Source: Robertkochia sediminum
GTDB taxonomy: Bacteria > Bacteroidota > Bacteroidia > Flavobacteriales > Flavobacteriaceae
Assembly (NCBI RefSeq): GCF_016786255.1
Contig: NZ_JADMKT010000062.1
Coordinates: 270,038-334,037 of the forward strand
Reading direction: 5' to 3'
DNA length: 64,000 bases
Below the pieces are notes generated by a model that was not told the origin of the DNA, made no database searches, and worked only from the letters and a program-made list of their open reading frames with translations. Position numbers and translations under genes: made by a program. Positions 43,184 to 51,510 of this stretch are shown one piece after another. The first letter of the stretch is position 1, and every line of letters starts with the position of its first letter.

Positions 43184-46100
43184 TCCCTTTAAAATAGCGC
43201 TGTACTTTTTGTTTGTAGATTTCGCGCAAAGGTAAGACTTGTCTTTGTAAAATCTCAAGCTCCTGATAAGATTCTTGAGTCTCAGGTGATTGATTAGAAG
43301 AGTTTTGTGTGTATTCCTTACGGTTTGTGGTGCTTTTACGTTCGTTTTGCTCCCCTTGAAGCTTTTCTGCCTGCTCTAATTCCATCAGGCGATGCTTCAG
43401 GTTTTGCATTTGTCGAAGGGTACGCTCACTGTAACCGTTGTTTAAAAGCGCATTCTCTGTACGCTCCATTTGTCGTAGTAATTCGTCGGCACGTTTACGT
43501 TCAGATTCTCCCGTTATATTTTTTAGTTGTTGCTTTAATGCTTCCCGAAGTTGTTGCTGTTGTTTGTAGATCTCAAATAGTTGTTCTGCATTTTCTTCAC
43601 CTTGCTGTTGACCACCATTCTCACCTTTACCTTCACCTTCCTGTTCAGAAGGTTTTTGGCCATCCTGGTTTTTGTCGCCCTGTGATGGCTTCATTCCCTT
43701 TTGCATTTGCTCGTTGAGCTGTTCTTGCGACTTAATGATGTCGGGTAATTGAAAACTGTTTTCACCAGATCCCTGGCCCATCATCATGTTTTGCATTTGA
43801 TCCATGGTGTTGCTTAAAAAGTCAGACAGATTGTTAGCAGCAGTAAGGGTATACTGTTGGTGGGTGACACCTTGATAGTATTGATTGTCGGCAAAACGTT
43901 CAAGTGCCTTGTTCATATTGTAATATACCTCGGTGATGTTGTTGTTCACCATTTCTCCAATATCCGGTTGTCTCAGGCTTAAAGCGAAAAGACTGTCATC
44001 TATGTGTTCAAAAAGTGCCTTAAGGTCGTTTTGTGCTTTTAGTTGCTGTGGTAATTGTGCCGTTTCCTGGTTGAAGGTGTTTAGGGTTTCCATGATCTCC
44101 TCCTGGTCAAATGTGAACTTGAGAAGATTATCGAGAATTTGCCGAAGCGTTGTGATATCCTCATTTAGGGTTGTAGCCCCTTCCATGCTCATAGCCGATT
44201 GCATTTCATTGGCCATTTTCTTTAATTTTTGAGCCGCCTTTTTTTGAGGAGAAGATGCTTGGGATGAATCGGCAGGTGTACTAAGTTTATCCAGCGCCTC
44301 TTTTTGGTCTGTTTTGATCTCATCTTCCTGGCGTTCATCCGTACCAAGATCCATGGGTTTTTTTAACTGCTGATTCTCTTTTTCCAGCACGCGTAATTCT
44401 TTTGCTGTTTTTTCGAATTTTTGATTCAGTTGGCTTTGTTCTTCTTTCTCGTTTTCTGTTTTGTAATTAGCCAAACTATCCTGGGCCTTTGCCTGCTCTT
44501 CTAATGCCTGGCGTATGTTTGCAGCCCTGGTTTGTACATAATAGCGCTTGGTAAGCTCTAATACCTGTTCTAAACTTCTTTTGTTGCTTTGCTGTTTTTT
44601 GGCTAATTCTTCCAGTTTTTGCTCCAATTCTTGTTTATTGAGCTTTTCTGTGTATTTATTTAATTCTTCCAGAAGCTTTTCGTTCTTTTCGATCTCCTCT
44701 TGTTGTCTTTCAAGACGCTCTTTTAGAAGCTCGTTAAATTCTTCGGTCTGGGGAGTTTCTCCCGGAAAGGTGTTCAGATCGTCTTGTAGCTTTTTCGTAT
44801 ACTCCTTCATAAGGGCCTCCTGCTGTTGTTGCCTGTCGAGGAAGTTTTGAAGCTTACGTTGATCGTTATAGTTTAATTCGTTCTTTTGGCGGTTTATATT
44901 CGTTATTTCCTCAAGCTTTTCCCCTTGAATTTGCATCTCCTTCAGGGATTTGCCCAGGTCTTTTAGTTGTTCTTTTTGGCGGTCTAATTGCTCTTTTTCC
45001 ACAGCATTTTGTGTAAGCTTAAAGAATGCATACACACTGCTTTTTGCCGATTTCCCTCCCGGACGTAATCCGTCGTTATCGGTTACCCGGAAGTAATACA
45101 GGTAATTCTTCCCTGGTTCAAGGCTTAGATTCCCCGGAAATGTATAGCGAAACTTATCAATATTACCCTTAGGACGGCTAAGTACTATTGAGGTTTCAGC
45201 AGAAAGATCATCTTCAGGATAAACCACGAGTTCCAGTTTGGATAGTCCGTAGTCGTCGCTTATCTCCCCTGTGATCACCTGAGTGTTTATATCTTCCGCT
45301 GATTCGTCACGTTTGGTGCTGATCTTTGGAGCCTGATCGCGGATCACATTGATGTGAAATCCAAGCCATTCGTATCGCTGTAAATAATTGTTACTACTGC
45401 TGATTGCGTAGTTCATCGATTTATATACCTTATGGTATATTTTAAATTCGTTTGCGTTTTTAGCAAATGGCTTTACGGTATCCGGAAGCATTAATTCGAC
45501 CCTTTCAGTATTCCGTGCACGTACATTCCAGGTGATCTTTGTGCCTTCCGGTACTGTAGCATTTCCCGAATTGTCCAGTTTTTCATCTTTTCTTCCGGTA
45601 TATCCGGGAAAATCCAGTAGCATGTCAAAATGCAATAAGGACGGTACGGGAAGTACCTTTAGCGTATAGGGACCGTTAACCACGCCATTGGCCGTTAAAT
45701 AGAATTGGGTGTTTCCTTTTTTGGGTTGCAGGGTATATTCAAAAATTCCCGATCTGTTCGGTTGCATATAGCTCAGTTTGCCTTCCCGTTCCAGTTGAAC
45801 CATTTCCGGAGCGATATTCCCCTTGGTGGTTACTCTTAACCGAAACGCTTCCCCTTCAACAGCCGTTAAAGAATCGTTCAGGATCTCAAAATGAAAGGGT
45901 GCCGGCGGGGCATAAGCTGTGGTATGATCTACCATGCGATTATAACTGTCCTTAAAAGAAATTGCCTTCCCGCTTAACCATACCAAAAGTAGTATGGCCG
46001 CTGGTAATGTCAGGTATTTGAGGTATTTGATATTAGCGCTTAATTGGATGGCTTTTTGAAAAGGGATCGGTTTTAATTCTTCGGAACGTTGAGCGATGCT

Positions 46101-46481
46101 CGCCAGGAGTAATTCGTTCTTTTCAGATTGGGCATTGAGCTGAAGCAAATTCACCAATTTGTCATTTACTTCCGGAAAATGAGCGCCTATAAGCCTTGAT
46201 GCGGTGAGTTCGTCAAGTCCTTTTCTGATCTTGAACAGGTACAACAAGGGAATAATGATAAATCGCACGAATAAAAAAAGTTCTACGGCGATAAAGCTCC
46301 AGAATAATACCCGGCGTAATCCGGGAGAAAGCCATAAGAAATATTCAACAGCCAGGGTGATTAAGAAATAGCATCCGCCCACCGACAAGAACATGATCAT
46401 ACCACGCAAGAGCATGCCTGTATAGTATTTCCTGAAAAAGGCATCCAGCTTGTTCTTTATATTTCTAATGTGATCTTCCAT
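43176..46481 (-). CDS. DUF4175-family membrane protein with long coiled coil
   Basis: The 1101-aa protein matches the large DUF4175 proteins of Flavobacteria. Two or three N-terminal helices (GMIMFLSVGGCYFLITLAVEYFL and VLFWSFIAVELFLFVRF, plus about 151-170) precede a beta-rich Ig-like periplasmic part (about 190-480). Then comes a very long Glu/Gln/Lys coiled coil (about 490-760) and a second Gln-rich helical region with MQKGMKPSQGDKNQDGQ low complexity. The function is unknown; an envelope-spanning scaffold is a guess. It overlaps ybeY by eight bases and is likely translationally coupled. Confidence 0.85.
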   Translation of the reverse strand: MEDHIRNIKNKLDAFFRKYYTGMLLRGMIMFLSVGGCYFLITLAVEYFLWLSPGLRRVLFWSFIAVELFLFVRFIIIPLLYLFKIRKGLDELTASRLIGAHFPEVNDKLVNLLQLNAQSEKNELLLASIAQRSEELKPIPFQKAIQLSANIKYLKYLTLPAAILLLVWLSGKAISFKDSYNRMVDHTTAYAPPAPFHFEILNDSLTAVEGEAFRLRVTTKGNIAPEMVQLEREGKLSYMQPNRSGIFEYTLQPKKGNTQFYLTANGVVNGPYTLKVLPVPSLLHFDMLLDFPGYTGRKDEKLDNSGNATVPEGTKITWNVRARNTERVELMLPDTVKPFAKNANEFKIYHKVYKSMNYAISSSNNYLQRYEWLGFHINVIRDQAPKISTKRDESAEDINTQVITGEISDDYGLSKLELVVYPEDDLSAETSIVLSRPKGNIDKFRYTFPGNLSLEPGKNYLYYFRVTDNDGLRPGGKSAKSSVYAFFKLTQNAVEKEQLDRQKEQLKDLGKSLKEMQIQGEKLEEITNINRQKNELNYNDQRKLQNFLDRQQQQEALMKEYTKKLQDDLNTFPGETPQTEEFNELLKERLERQQEEIEKNEKLLEELNKYTEKLNKQELEQKLEELAKKQQSNKRSLEQVLELTKRYYVQTRAANIRQALEEQAKAQDSLANYKTENEKEEQSQLNQKFEKTAKELRVLEKENQQLKKPMDLGTDERQEDEIKTDQKEALDKLSTPADSSQASSPQKKAAQKLKKMANEMQSAMSMEGATTLNEDITTLRQILDNLLKFTFDQEEIMETLNTFNQETAQLPQQLKAQNDLKALFEHIDDSLFALSLRQPDIGEMVNNNITEVYYNMNKALERFADNQYYQGVTHQQYTLTAANNLSDFLSNTMDQMQNMMMGQGSGENSFQLPDIIKSQEQLNEQMQKGMKPSQGDKNQDGQKPSEQEGEGKGENGGQQQGEENAEQLFEIYKQQQQLREALKQQLKNITGESERKRADELLRQMERTENALLNNGYSERTLRQMQNLKHRLMELEQAEKLQGEQNERKSTTNRKEYTQNSSNQSPETQESYQELEILQRQVLPLREIYKQKVQRYFKGND

Positions 46482-46550
46482 TTAATTGATCCTGTTACCT
46501 GTTTTTGGGAATAAATCTATGCACAGGAAATTGATCCCTGCCTGCTTGCT

Positions 46551-46580
46551 CAGGGCTTTTAAGCTGCCCTTAAAGCCCTG
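46551..46580. other. Hairpin-forming inverted repeat upstream of alkB
   Basis: CAGGGCTTTTAAG and CTTAAAGCCCTG pair with a single bulge and a short loop. No T-tract follows on either side, so this is probably not a terminator. It lies in the divergent spacer between the DUF4175 gene and alkB. Confidence 0.5.
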
Positions 46581-46586
46581 TATGCA

Positions 46587-46604
46587 TTAAAATTACAATT
46601 TTAA
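46587..46604. promoter_or_regulatory. 18-base palindrome, possible operator of alkB
   Basis: TTAAAATT and AATTTTAA flank a two-base centre, 54 bases upstream of the alkB ATG. The symmetry suits a dimeric repressor, but the AT content makes chance likely enough to be cautious. Confidence 0.3.
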
Positions 46605-46657
46605 GCAGGAAATCATATTTTAGTAGTGTTTAAAGTTCTTGTTAAAATTTTAGTGAT

Positions 46658-47713
46658 ATGAAATGGTCTGACCTCAAATATTTGGCAGCTTACTGCTTTC
46701 CGCTGGTAGCTATTGCCGGCTTTTTGGCCGGAGGTATATTTTATTGGGCTACGCCTGTGTTCGCATTCGTACTGGTTCCCATTTTGGAGATCACCTTTCC
46801 CGTAGATGCAAAGAATCTGGATAATGAAGATAAAGAGCAGCGTAAAGCCCATTGGTTCTTCGACCTCTTACTTTACCTGAATTTACCCCTTATCTACGGA
46901 TTACTCGGCTACAGTTTATGGATGCTCACAGTGTCTGATCTTAGTGTCGCCGAAATAGGCGGAATTATTTTTTCCTGTGGCTTTGTCATGGGATCTAACG
47001 GAATTAATGTGGCTCACGAATTGGGTCACCGACAGGATCGTTTTTCAAGAACAATGGCCAAGATCCTGTTGTTACCCTCCTTGTACACCCATTTTTATAT
47101 TGAGCACAATTTTGGTCATCATCTAAATGCTGCTACCCCTGAAGATCCGGCTACCGCAAGGCTTAACCAGACCGTTTATTCTTTTTGGTTTACCTCTGTA
47201 ATCCGGCAATATTTCAGTGCCTGGCGTATTCAGTTGCGATTATTGAAGAATGAGGGGAATGCATTTTTTTCTGTAAAAAATGATATGCTTTGGGGAGGTA
47301 TCGTCCAGGTGTGTTATCTGGTATTGGTAGGCTTTATCTTTGAACCATATACGGCTTTTTACGCTCTGGCGATTGCCGTTGTGAGTTTTGTATTACTCGA
47401 ATCGATCAATTATATCGAGCATTACGGTTTGCTGAGAACCAAATTGGACAGTGGGCGATACGAAAGGGTGAAAGCCATTCATTCATGGAATTCCAATCAT
47501 ATCATGGGTAGGATCATGCTGTACGAACTAACCCGCCATAGTGATCATCATTACAGGGCCTCAAAAAAATACCAATTGCTGGACAACCATTTAGAAAGTC
47601 CGCAAATGCCCTATGGCTATCCAACCTCTATGGTCCTTTCCTTATGTCCGCCCTTGTGGTTTTACATTATGAACAAACGCATTCCTGAGGCCATGAAGGT
47701 CGATCCGGCATAA
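46658..47713 (+). CDS. alkB: Alkane 1-monooxygenase (AlkB-type membrane hydroxylase)
   Basis: This 351-aa diiron membrane enzyme hydroxylates the terminal carbon of alkanes. All histidine boxes are intact: HELGH (120-124), HNFGHH (150-155) and HSDHH (294-298), plus NYIEHYG (251-257). About six hydrophobic segments match the family topology. The ATPEDPATAR motif after box 2 is characteristic. AlkB needs rubredoxin and its reductase, neither of which adjoins; they must be elsewhere or the substrate differs. The gene stands alone between the DUF4175 gene and gltX. Confidence 0.93.
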   Translation: MKWSDLKYLAAYCFPLVAIAGFLAGGIFYWATPVFAFVLVPILEITFPVDAKNLDNEDKEQRKAHWFFDLLLYLNLPLIYGLLGYSLWMLTVSDLSVAEIGGIIFSCGFVMGSNGINVAHELGHRQDRFSRTMAKILLLPSLYTHFYIEHNFGHHLNAATPEDPATARLNQTVYSFWFTSVIRQYFSAWRIQLRLLKNEGNAFFSVKNDMLWGGIVQVCYLVLVGFIFEPYTAFYALAIAVVSFVLLESINYIEHYGLLRTKLDSGRYERVKAIHSWNSNHIMGRIMLYELTRHSDHHYRASKKYQLLDNHLESPQMPYGYPTSMVLSLCPPLWFYIMNKRIPEAMKVDPA

Positions 47714-47753
47714 GGATTCGGTCTGTGTCGGTGGACTTTTATCCGTGAACGCT

Positions 47754-47761
47754 TATCTTTG
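47754..47761 (+). promoter_or_regulatory. -7 box of gltX
   Basis: TATCTTTG matches TAnnTTTG exactly and ends 14 bases before the ATG. Confidence 0.55.
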
Positions 47762-47775
47762 CCAAAAATTTTGAA

Positions 47776-49293
47776 ATGACTAAGCCAGTTCGCGTTCGTT
47801 TTGCGCCCAGTCCTACCGGGCCTTTGCATATAGGTGGGGTAAGAACAGCATTATTTAATTACCTCTTCGCTAAAAAACACGGCGGTACCTTTGTGTTGCG
47901 TATAGAAGATACCGATCAAAACCGCTACGTAGAGGGGGCAGAAGAGTATATTATTTCTTCGCTTAACTGGTGCGGAATGCCCTTTGATGAAGGCCCCGGA
48001 AAAGAAGGTTCCTTTGGACCTTACCGTCAGAGCGAGCGTAAAAGTCTGTATCAAAAGTACGCCGGCATCCTTTTAGAAAAAGGCCATGCGTATTACGCCT
48101 TTGATACGCCGGAAGAATTGAATGCACTGAGGAAGACCTATGAGGAAAAAGGTGATACGTTTATCTACAACTGGCATAACCGAAATGAACTTCAAAACAG
48201 TCTTTCCCTTTCACAGGATGAAGTGAATGCGCGCATTGAAAGGGGAGATCATTACGTTATACGTTTCAAATCGCCTCAAGACGAGAAGGTTCGTTTTACA
48301 GACCTGGTAAGGGGCTCAATGGAGATAGACAGTAATGTTCTTGACGATAAGATCCTGTTCAAAAGTGATGGGATGCCAACCTACCATCTAGCGAATATCG
48401 TTGATGACCACCTTATGGAGATCACCCACGTGATCAGGGGTGAAGAATGGCTTCCATCTCTGGCACTGCACGTATTGCTTTATCGTGCTTTTGGTTGGGA
48501 TAGCCCTGAGTTCGCACACCTTCCGCTAATTTTAAAGCCTGCAGGAAAAGGCAAACTGAGTAAGAGGGACGGAGATAAATTAGGATTCCCTGTATTCCCG
48601 CTGGAGTGGAAGGACCCTGCAAGTCAGGAAATTTCTAAAGGCTATCGCGAAGAGGGGTATTTTCCTGAGGCTGTGGTTAACTTCCTTGCTTTACTGGGTT
48701 GGAATCCGGGAACCGATCAGGAGATCTTTAGTATGGAGGCGCTTATTAATGCCTTTGATATCGCGAGAGTAAATAAGTCTGGGGCGCGTTTTGATCCCGA
48801 TAAGATCAAATGGTTTAACCAACACTACCTGCAGGAAAGTGATAATGGTGTTGTTGCTGAACTTTTTGGCAAGGAATTGGAAAAACACGGCGTAGAGCCT
48901 GATGCCGACTACGACCAAAAGGTGGTGGGATTGCTCAAGGAGCGTGCAGTTTTCGCAAACGATCTGTGGGATCTGGGCAGTTATTTTTACCAGGCGCCGG
49001 AAGCGTATGATGCGAAAGCCTCGAAAAAGAGCTGGAAGGAAAATACCAAAGAGTATATTCTAAAGGTAGCGGAAGTACTTAGAAATACCGAAGATTTCTC
49101 TTCAGAAAACACCGAAAAGGTGGTAAAAGCCTGGATCGCCGAGAATGAATTAGGATTCGGACAGGTAATGCCTCCGCTTAGATTGTCGTTGGTGGGAGCT
49201 ATGAAAGGGCCACATGTATTCGATATTGTGGAACTGCTCGGTAAGGACGAAACCTTAGCGCGAATGAAGAAGATCTGTGATGTTCTGGGATAA
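47776..49293 (+). CDS. gltX: Glutamyl-tRNA synthetase
   Basis: The 505-aa class I synthetase charges tRNA(Glu) and is of standard length. The HIGH-type motif is FAPSPTGPLHIGGVRTALFN (9-28). The KMSKS-type loop is GKLSKRDGDK (about 257-266). LRIEDTDQNRYVEGAEEYI and THVIRGEEWLPSLALHVLLY are also typical. Because a separate GlnS is present at 51511, this enzyme is probably discriminating, without need for a misacylated tRNA(Gln) route. A terminator follows. Confidence 0.98.
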   Translation: MTKPVRVRFAPSPTGPLHIGGVRTALFNYLFAKKHGGTFVLRIEDTDQNRYVEGAEEYIISSLNWCGMPFDEGPGKEGSFGPYRQSERKSLYQKYAGILLEKGHAYYAFDTPEELNALRKTYEEKGDTFIYNWHNRNELQNSLSLSQDEVNARIERGDHYVIRFKSPQDEKVRFTDLVRGSMEIDSNVLDDKILFKSDGMPTYHLANIVDDHLMEITHVIRGEEWLPSLALHVLLYRAFGWDSPEFAHLPLILKPAGKGKLSKRDGDKLGFPVFPLEWKDPASQEISKGYREEGYFPEAVVNFLALLGWNPGTDQEIFSMEALINAFDIARVNKSGARFDPDKIKWFNQHYLQESDNGVVAELFGKELEKHGVEPDADYDQKVVGLLKERAVFANDLWDLGSYFYQAPEAYDAKASKKSWKENTKEYILKVAEVLRNTEDFSSENTEKVVKAWIAENELGFGQVMPPLRLSLVGAMKGPHVFDIVELLGKDETLARMKKICDVLG

Positions 49294-49317
49294 GGAACTT
49301 TTACTCTAATGATATTT

Positions 49318-49345
49318 AAGCCGGGATGTTCCCGGCTTTTTTTAT
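49318..49345 (+). terminator. Terminator after gltX
   Basis: AAGCCGGGA/TCCCGGCTT with a two- or three-base loop, then seven T. Confidence 0.9.
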
Positions 49346-49440
49346 GAGAACAATTCGGCCACAGGCAGTTAAGTGTAAATAATGCTTAGACGTAGGAATT
49401 TTATTTCGTAATTTCATCACATGATCAAAATCCTTTAACA

Positions 49441-50370
49441 ATGAGCTTTTATTATTTACCGTTTATAATTGTTACGACCCTGGTGATCGGGTTTGGAACC
49501 TTATTTATTGTCAAGCAGCAAACCGCGGCTGTGATCGAGCGTCTGGGACGTTTTCACAGTATTCGTAATTCCGGTTTACAATTAAAGATCCCCGTGATAG
49601 ACCGTATTGCCGGAAAATTAAGTCTCAAGATCCAGCAATTAGATGTTATTGTAGAGACCAAAACGCTAGACGACGTTTTTGTTAAACTAAAAGTTTCTGT
49701 GCAATATGTGGTGATACGCAGCAAGGTCTATGAGGCGTTTTATATGCTTGAATATCCGCACGAACAAATAACTTCTTATGTTTTTGACGTTGTGCGTGCA
49801 GAGGTGCCTAAAATGAAGCTTGATGATGTATTTGTAAAGAAAGATGACATTGCTATTGCGGTAAAAGCAGAATTGCAGGATGCCATGCTGGAATACGGGT
49901 ATGACATCATTAAAACCCTTGTAACCGATATTGACCCCGATGCGCAGGTAAAAGCTGCCATGAACCGTATTAATGCTTCGGAGCGGGAAAAGATCGCTGC
50001 ACAGTTCGAAGGAGATGCGGCAAGAATTCTTATTGTGGAAAAAGCAAAAGCCGAGGCCGAAAGCAAGCGTTTGCAAGGGCAGGGTATTGCCGACCAAAGG
50101 CGTGAGATCGCCCGTGGACTCGAAGAATCGGTAGAAGTTTTAAATAAGGTAGGCATCAATTCTCAGGAAGCCTCGGCCCTGATCGTGGTCACCCAGCATT
50201 ACGATACCTTACAGGCTATAGGTGAAGAGACCAATACGAATCTCATCCTGCTCCCGAATTCTCCACAGGCCGGAAGTGATATGCTTAACAATATGGTTGC
50301 TTCATTTACAGCAAGTAATCAGATAGGCGAGGCCATGAAAAAACAGAATGAAGAAAAGGATAATAGCTGA
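49441..50370 (+). CDS. SPFH/Band 7 domain membrane protein (stomatin-like)
   Basis: The 309-aa protein starts with one hydrophobic segment (FYYLPFIIVTTLVIGFGTLFIV, 3-24). The Band 7 domain follows at about 26-200 (VIERLGRFHSIRNSGLQLKIPVID; VFVKLKVSVQYVV; MNRINASEREKIAAQFEGDAA). A coiled coil comes next (KAKAEAESKRLQGQGIADQR). Such proteins oligomerise as membrane rings and often stabilise proteases or define microdomains. No FtsH or NfeD partner is adjacent. It ends at a shared bidirectional terminator. Confidence 0.9.
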   Translation: MSFYYLPFIIVTTLVIGFGTLFIVKQQTAAVIERLGRFHSIRNSGLQLKIPVIDRIAGKLSLKIQQLDVIVETKTLDDVFVKLKVSVQYVVIRSKVYEAFYMLEYPHEQITSYVFDVVRAEVPKMKLDDVFVKKDDIAIAVKAELQDAMLEYGYDIIKTLVTDIDPDAQVKAAMNRINASEREKIAAQFEGDAARILIVEKAKAEAESKRLQGQGIADQRREIARGLEESVEVLNKVGINSQEASALIVVTQHYDTLQAIGEETNTNLILLPNSPQAGSDMLNNMVASFTASNQIGEAMKKQNEEKDNS

Positions 50371-50392
50371 TCTACAGGTAAGCAGCATCCTG

Positions 50393-50425
50393 AAAAAGCC
50401 CGGTTTATCCGGGCTTTTTTTATTT
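50393..50425. terminator. Bidirectional terminator between the SPFH gene and the 50420 gene
   Basis: AAAAAGCCCGG/CCGGGCTTTTT flanks a four-base loop with a T7 run on the right and A5 on the left. The minus-strand gene's stop codon lies in the T-run. Confidence 0.9.
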
Positions 50426-50629
50426 GAAAAGTTTGTTCATGATCCTGAAGATCAATGCTTTTTTGGCCATGGCACCCGCGACGGAACCCACCACACTAAA
50501 GATACTTAGTTGACTTCGCGCAGCGTCGTATTCCTGAGAAATGTGTGCTTTCTCCAGTTGTGCTTCTGTTTTGAGGATCTCCAGTTGGAGGTCGATCTCT
50601 TCGAAAGAATTATAGATATTTTTACTCAT
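50420..50629 (-). CDS. Small DUF6327-like protein
   Basis: This 69-aa protein starts MSKNIYNSFEEIDLQLEILK, the usual beginning of DUF6327-like Flavobacterial proteins. It is helical and amphipathic, with a C-terminal hydrophobic patch (LSIFSVVGSVAGAMAKKALI). It is the last gene of a conserved-looking trio with the holin-like and YtxH genes upstream on the same strand, spacing 11 and 39 bases. These trios recur in Flavobacteria and are often stress-related; the role is not established. Confidence 0.7.
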   Translation of the reverse strand: MSKNIYNSFEEIDLQLEILKTEAQLEKAHISQEYDAARSQLSIFSVVGSVAGAMAKKALIFRIMNKLFK

Positions 50630-50640
50630 AATGCCGGGCG

Positions 50641-50982
50641 TTAATCAAAGAATTCTTTAGACGACTCCCGTAAAATATACCGGTTGAGACGTTTTTTTAA
50701 GATCGCCATAAAAAGAACCATCAGGAATATATAGAATCCGCCCACGATCACGAAAGCCAGTGGTACACTGCCTACCGCATCGGCCAAAGACCAGGCCACT
50801 GCCATGGAAAAGAAGATAATAGCCAGAAATACGATACTGCCCACTATAAGGTAAGAGGTCATAGCAGTAACGCCCTTCATGATCTTTTTGAACAGGCTTA
50901 ACTTATAGTACTCCAGCTGCTTGACCAGATATTCCTGGCTGTGGTCGTTTATGTGCTGGACATTTTCCCTTAAATTGCTCAA
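50641..50982 (-). CDS. Phage-holin-like superfamily membrane protein
   Basis: The 113-aa protein has two hydrophobic helices (TSYLIVGSIVFLAIIFFSMAVAWSLA, about 42-67, and LAFVIVGGFYIFLMVLFMAIL, about 75-95), with basic flanks and a C-terminal KRLNRYILRESSKEFF. It matches the holin superfamily III-like chromosomal proteins (Phage_holin_3_6) that accompany YtxH genes. Despite the name there is no sign of phage here. It is probably an inner-membrane stress or structural protein co-transcribed with YtxH. Confidence 0.75.
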   Translation of the reverse strand: MSNLRENVQHINDHSQEYLVKQLEYYKLSLFKKIMKGVTAMTSYLIVGSIVFLAIIFFSMAVAWSLADAVGSVPLAFVIVGGFYIFLMVLFMAILKKRLNRYILRESSKEFFD

Positions 50983-51021
50983 AAGCGTTGTTTTAGATGA
51001 TCCGGAAATGAACCCTAAGGC

Positions 51022-51351
51022 TTACTTCTGTAATTTATGGGTTTGAGCCTTGAGGTCTTTAAGTTTTGATTCTAAAGCCTCAATAATATCTTCCGATTTA
51101 TAGCTCATGCTGGAGAGTGCATTCTCCAGGTTGGAGTCAAATCGCGATTTGGCCTCACTGAGCTTATGGCTCATATCGGCCTGGGTCTCTTTTAGCTGGC
51201 GCTCCATTTCCTGTTGGGCTTCCTTAGCTTTCTTTTTGATCTTTTTTCGGGTGTCTTCGCCTTTTTCAGGAGCGTATAACAACCCGATACCTGCACCGAT
51301 CACGGCTCCGGTGAGCAGTGCGATAATGGTATTTCCTGTGTTATTGTTCAT
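51022..51351 (-). CDS. YtxH domain protein
   Basis: The 109-aa protein begins with one glycine-rich membrane helix (IIALLTGAVIGAGIGLLYAPEKGEDTRKKI), whose LLYAPEKG is the YtxH signature. A long charged helix follows (KKKAKEAQQEMERQLKETQADM and onward) to the C-terminus. YtxH proteins are induced by general stress in Bacillus. It heads the three-gene minus-strand transcript; the glnS terminator lies about 100 bases upstream, so the trio has its own promoter. Confidence 0.88.
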   Translation of the reverse strand: MNNNTGNTIIALLTGAVIGAGIGLLYAPEKGEDTRKKIKKKAKEAQQEMERQLKETQADMSHKLSEAKSRFDSNLENALSSMSYKSEDIIEALESKLKDLKAQTHKLQK

Positions 51352-51449
51352 AATGATATGTTTTAACGGTTTTCTATAGTTAAATTAAGAAATTATGGTC
51401 GTTTCGCCATAAAAAAGTAAAGCTAATAGCCTAACAATGAGTTAAATAC

Positions 51450-51486
51450 GATAAAATAAAAAAAGCACCCGATAAAGGGTGCTTTT
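51450..51486 (-). terminator. Terminator after glnS
   Basis: AAAAGCACCC pairs with GGGTGCTTTT; on the minus strand a T7-ATTTT run follows. It lies 25 bases past the glnS stop. Confidence 0.9.
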
Positions 51487-51510
51487 CAACTATGCTAAGT
51501 GGCTTGAGGA

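Noticed and set aside
43307..44850. Plus-strand frames over the DUF4175 gene
   Set aside because: Cys- and Ser-rich translations arise from the complement of Glu/Gln-rich coiled-coil codons.
50641..50982. Prophage remnant suggested by the holin-like gene
   Set aside because: No other phage genes are present, and this holin-family protein with YtxH is an ordinary chromosomal pair in Flavobacteria.
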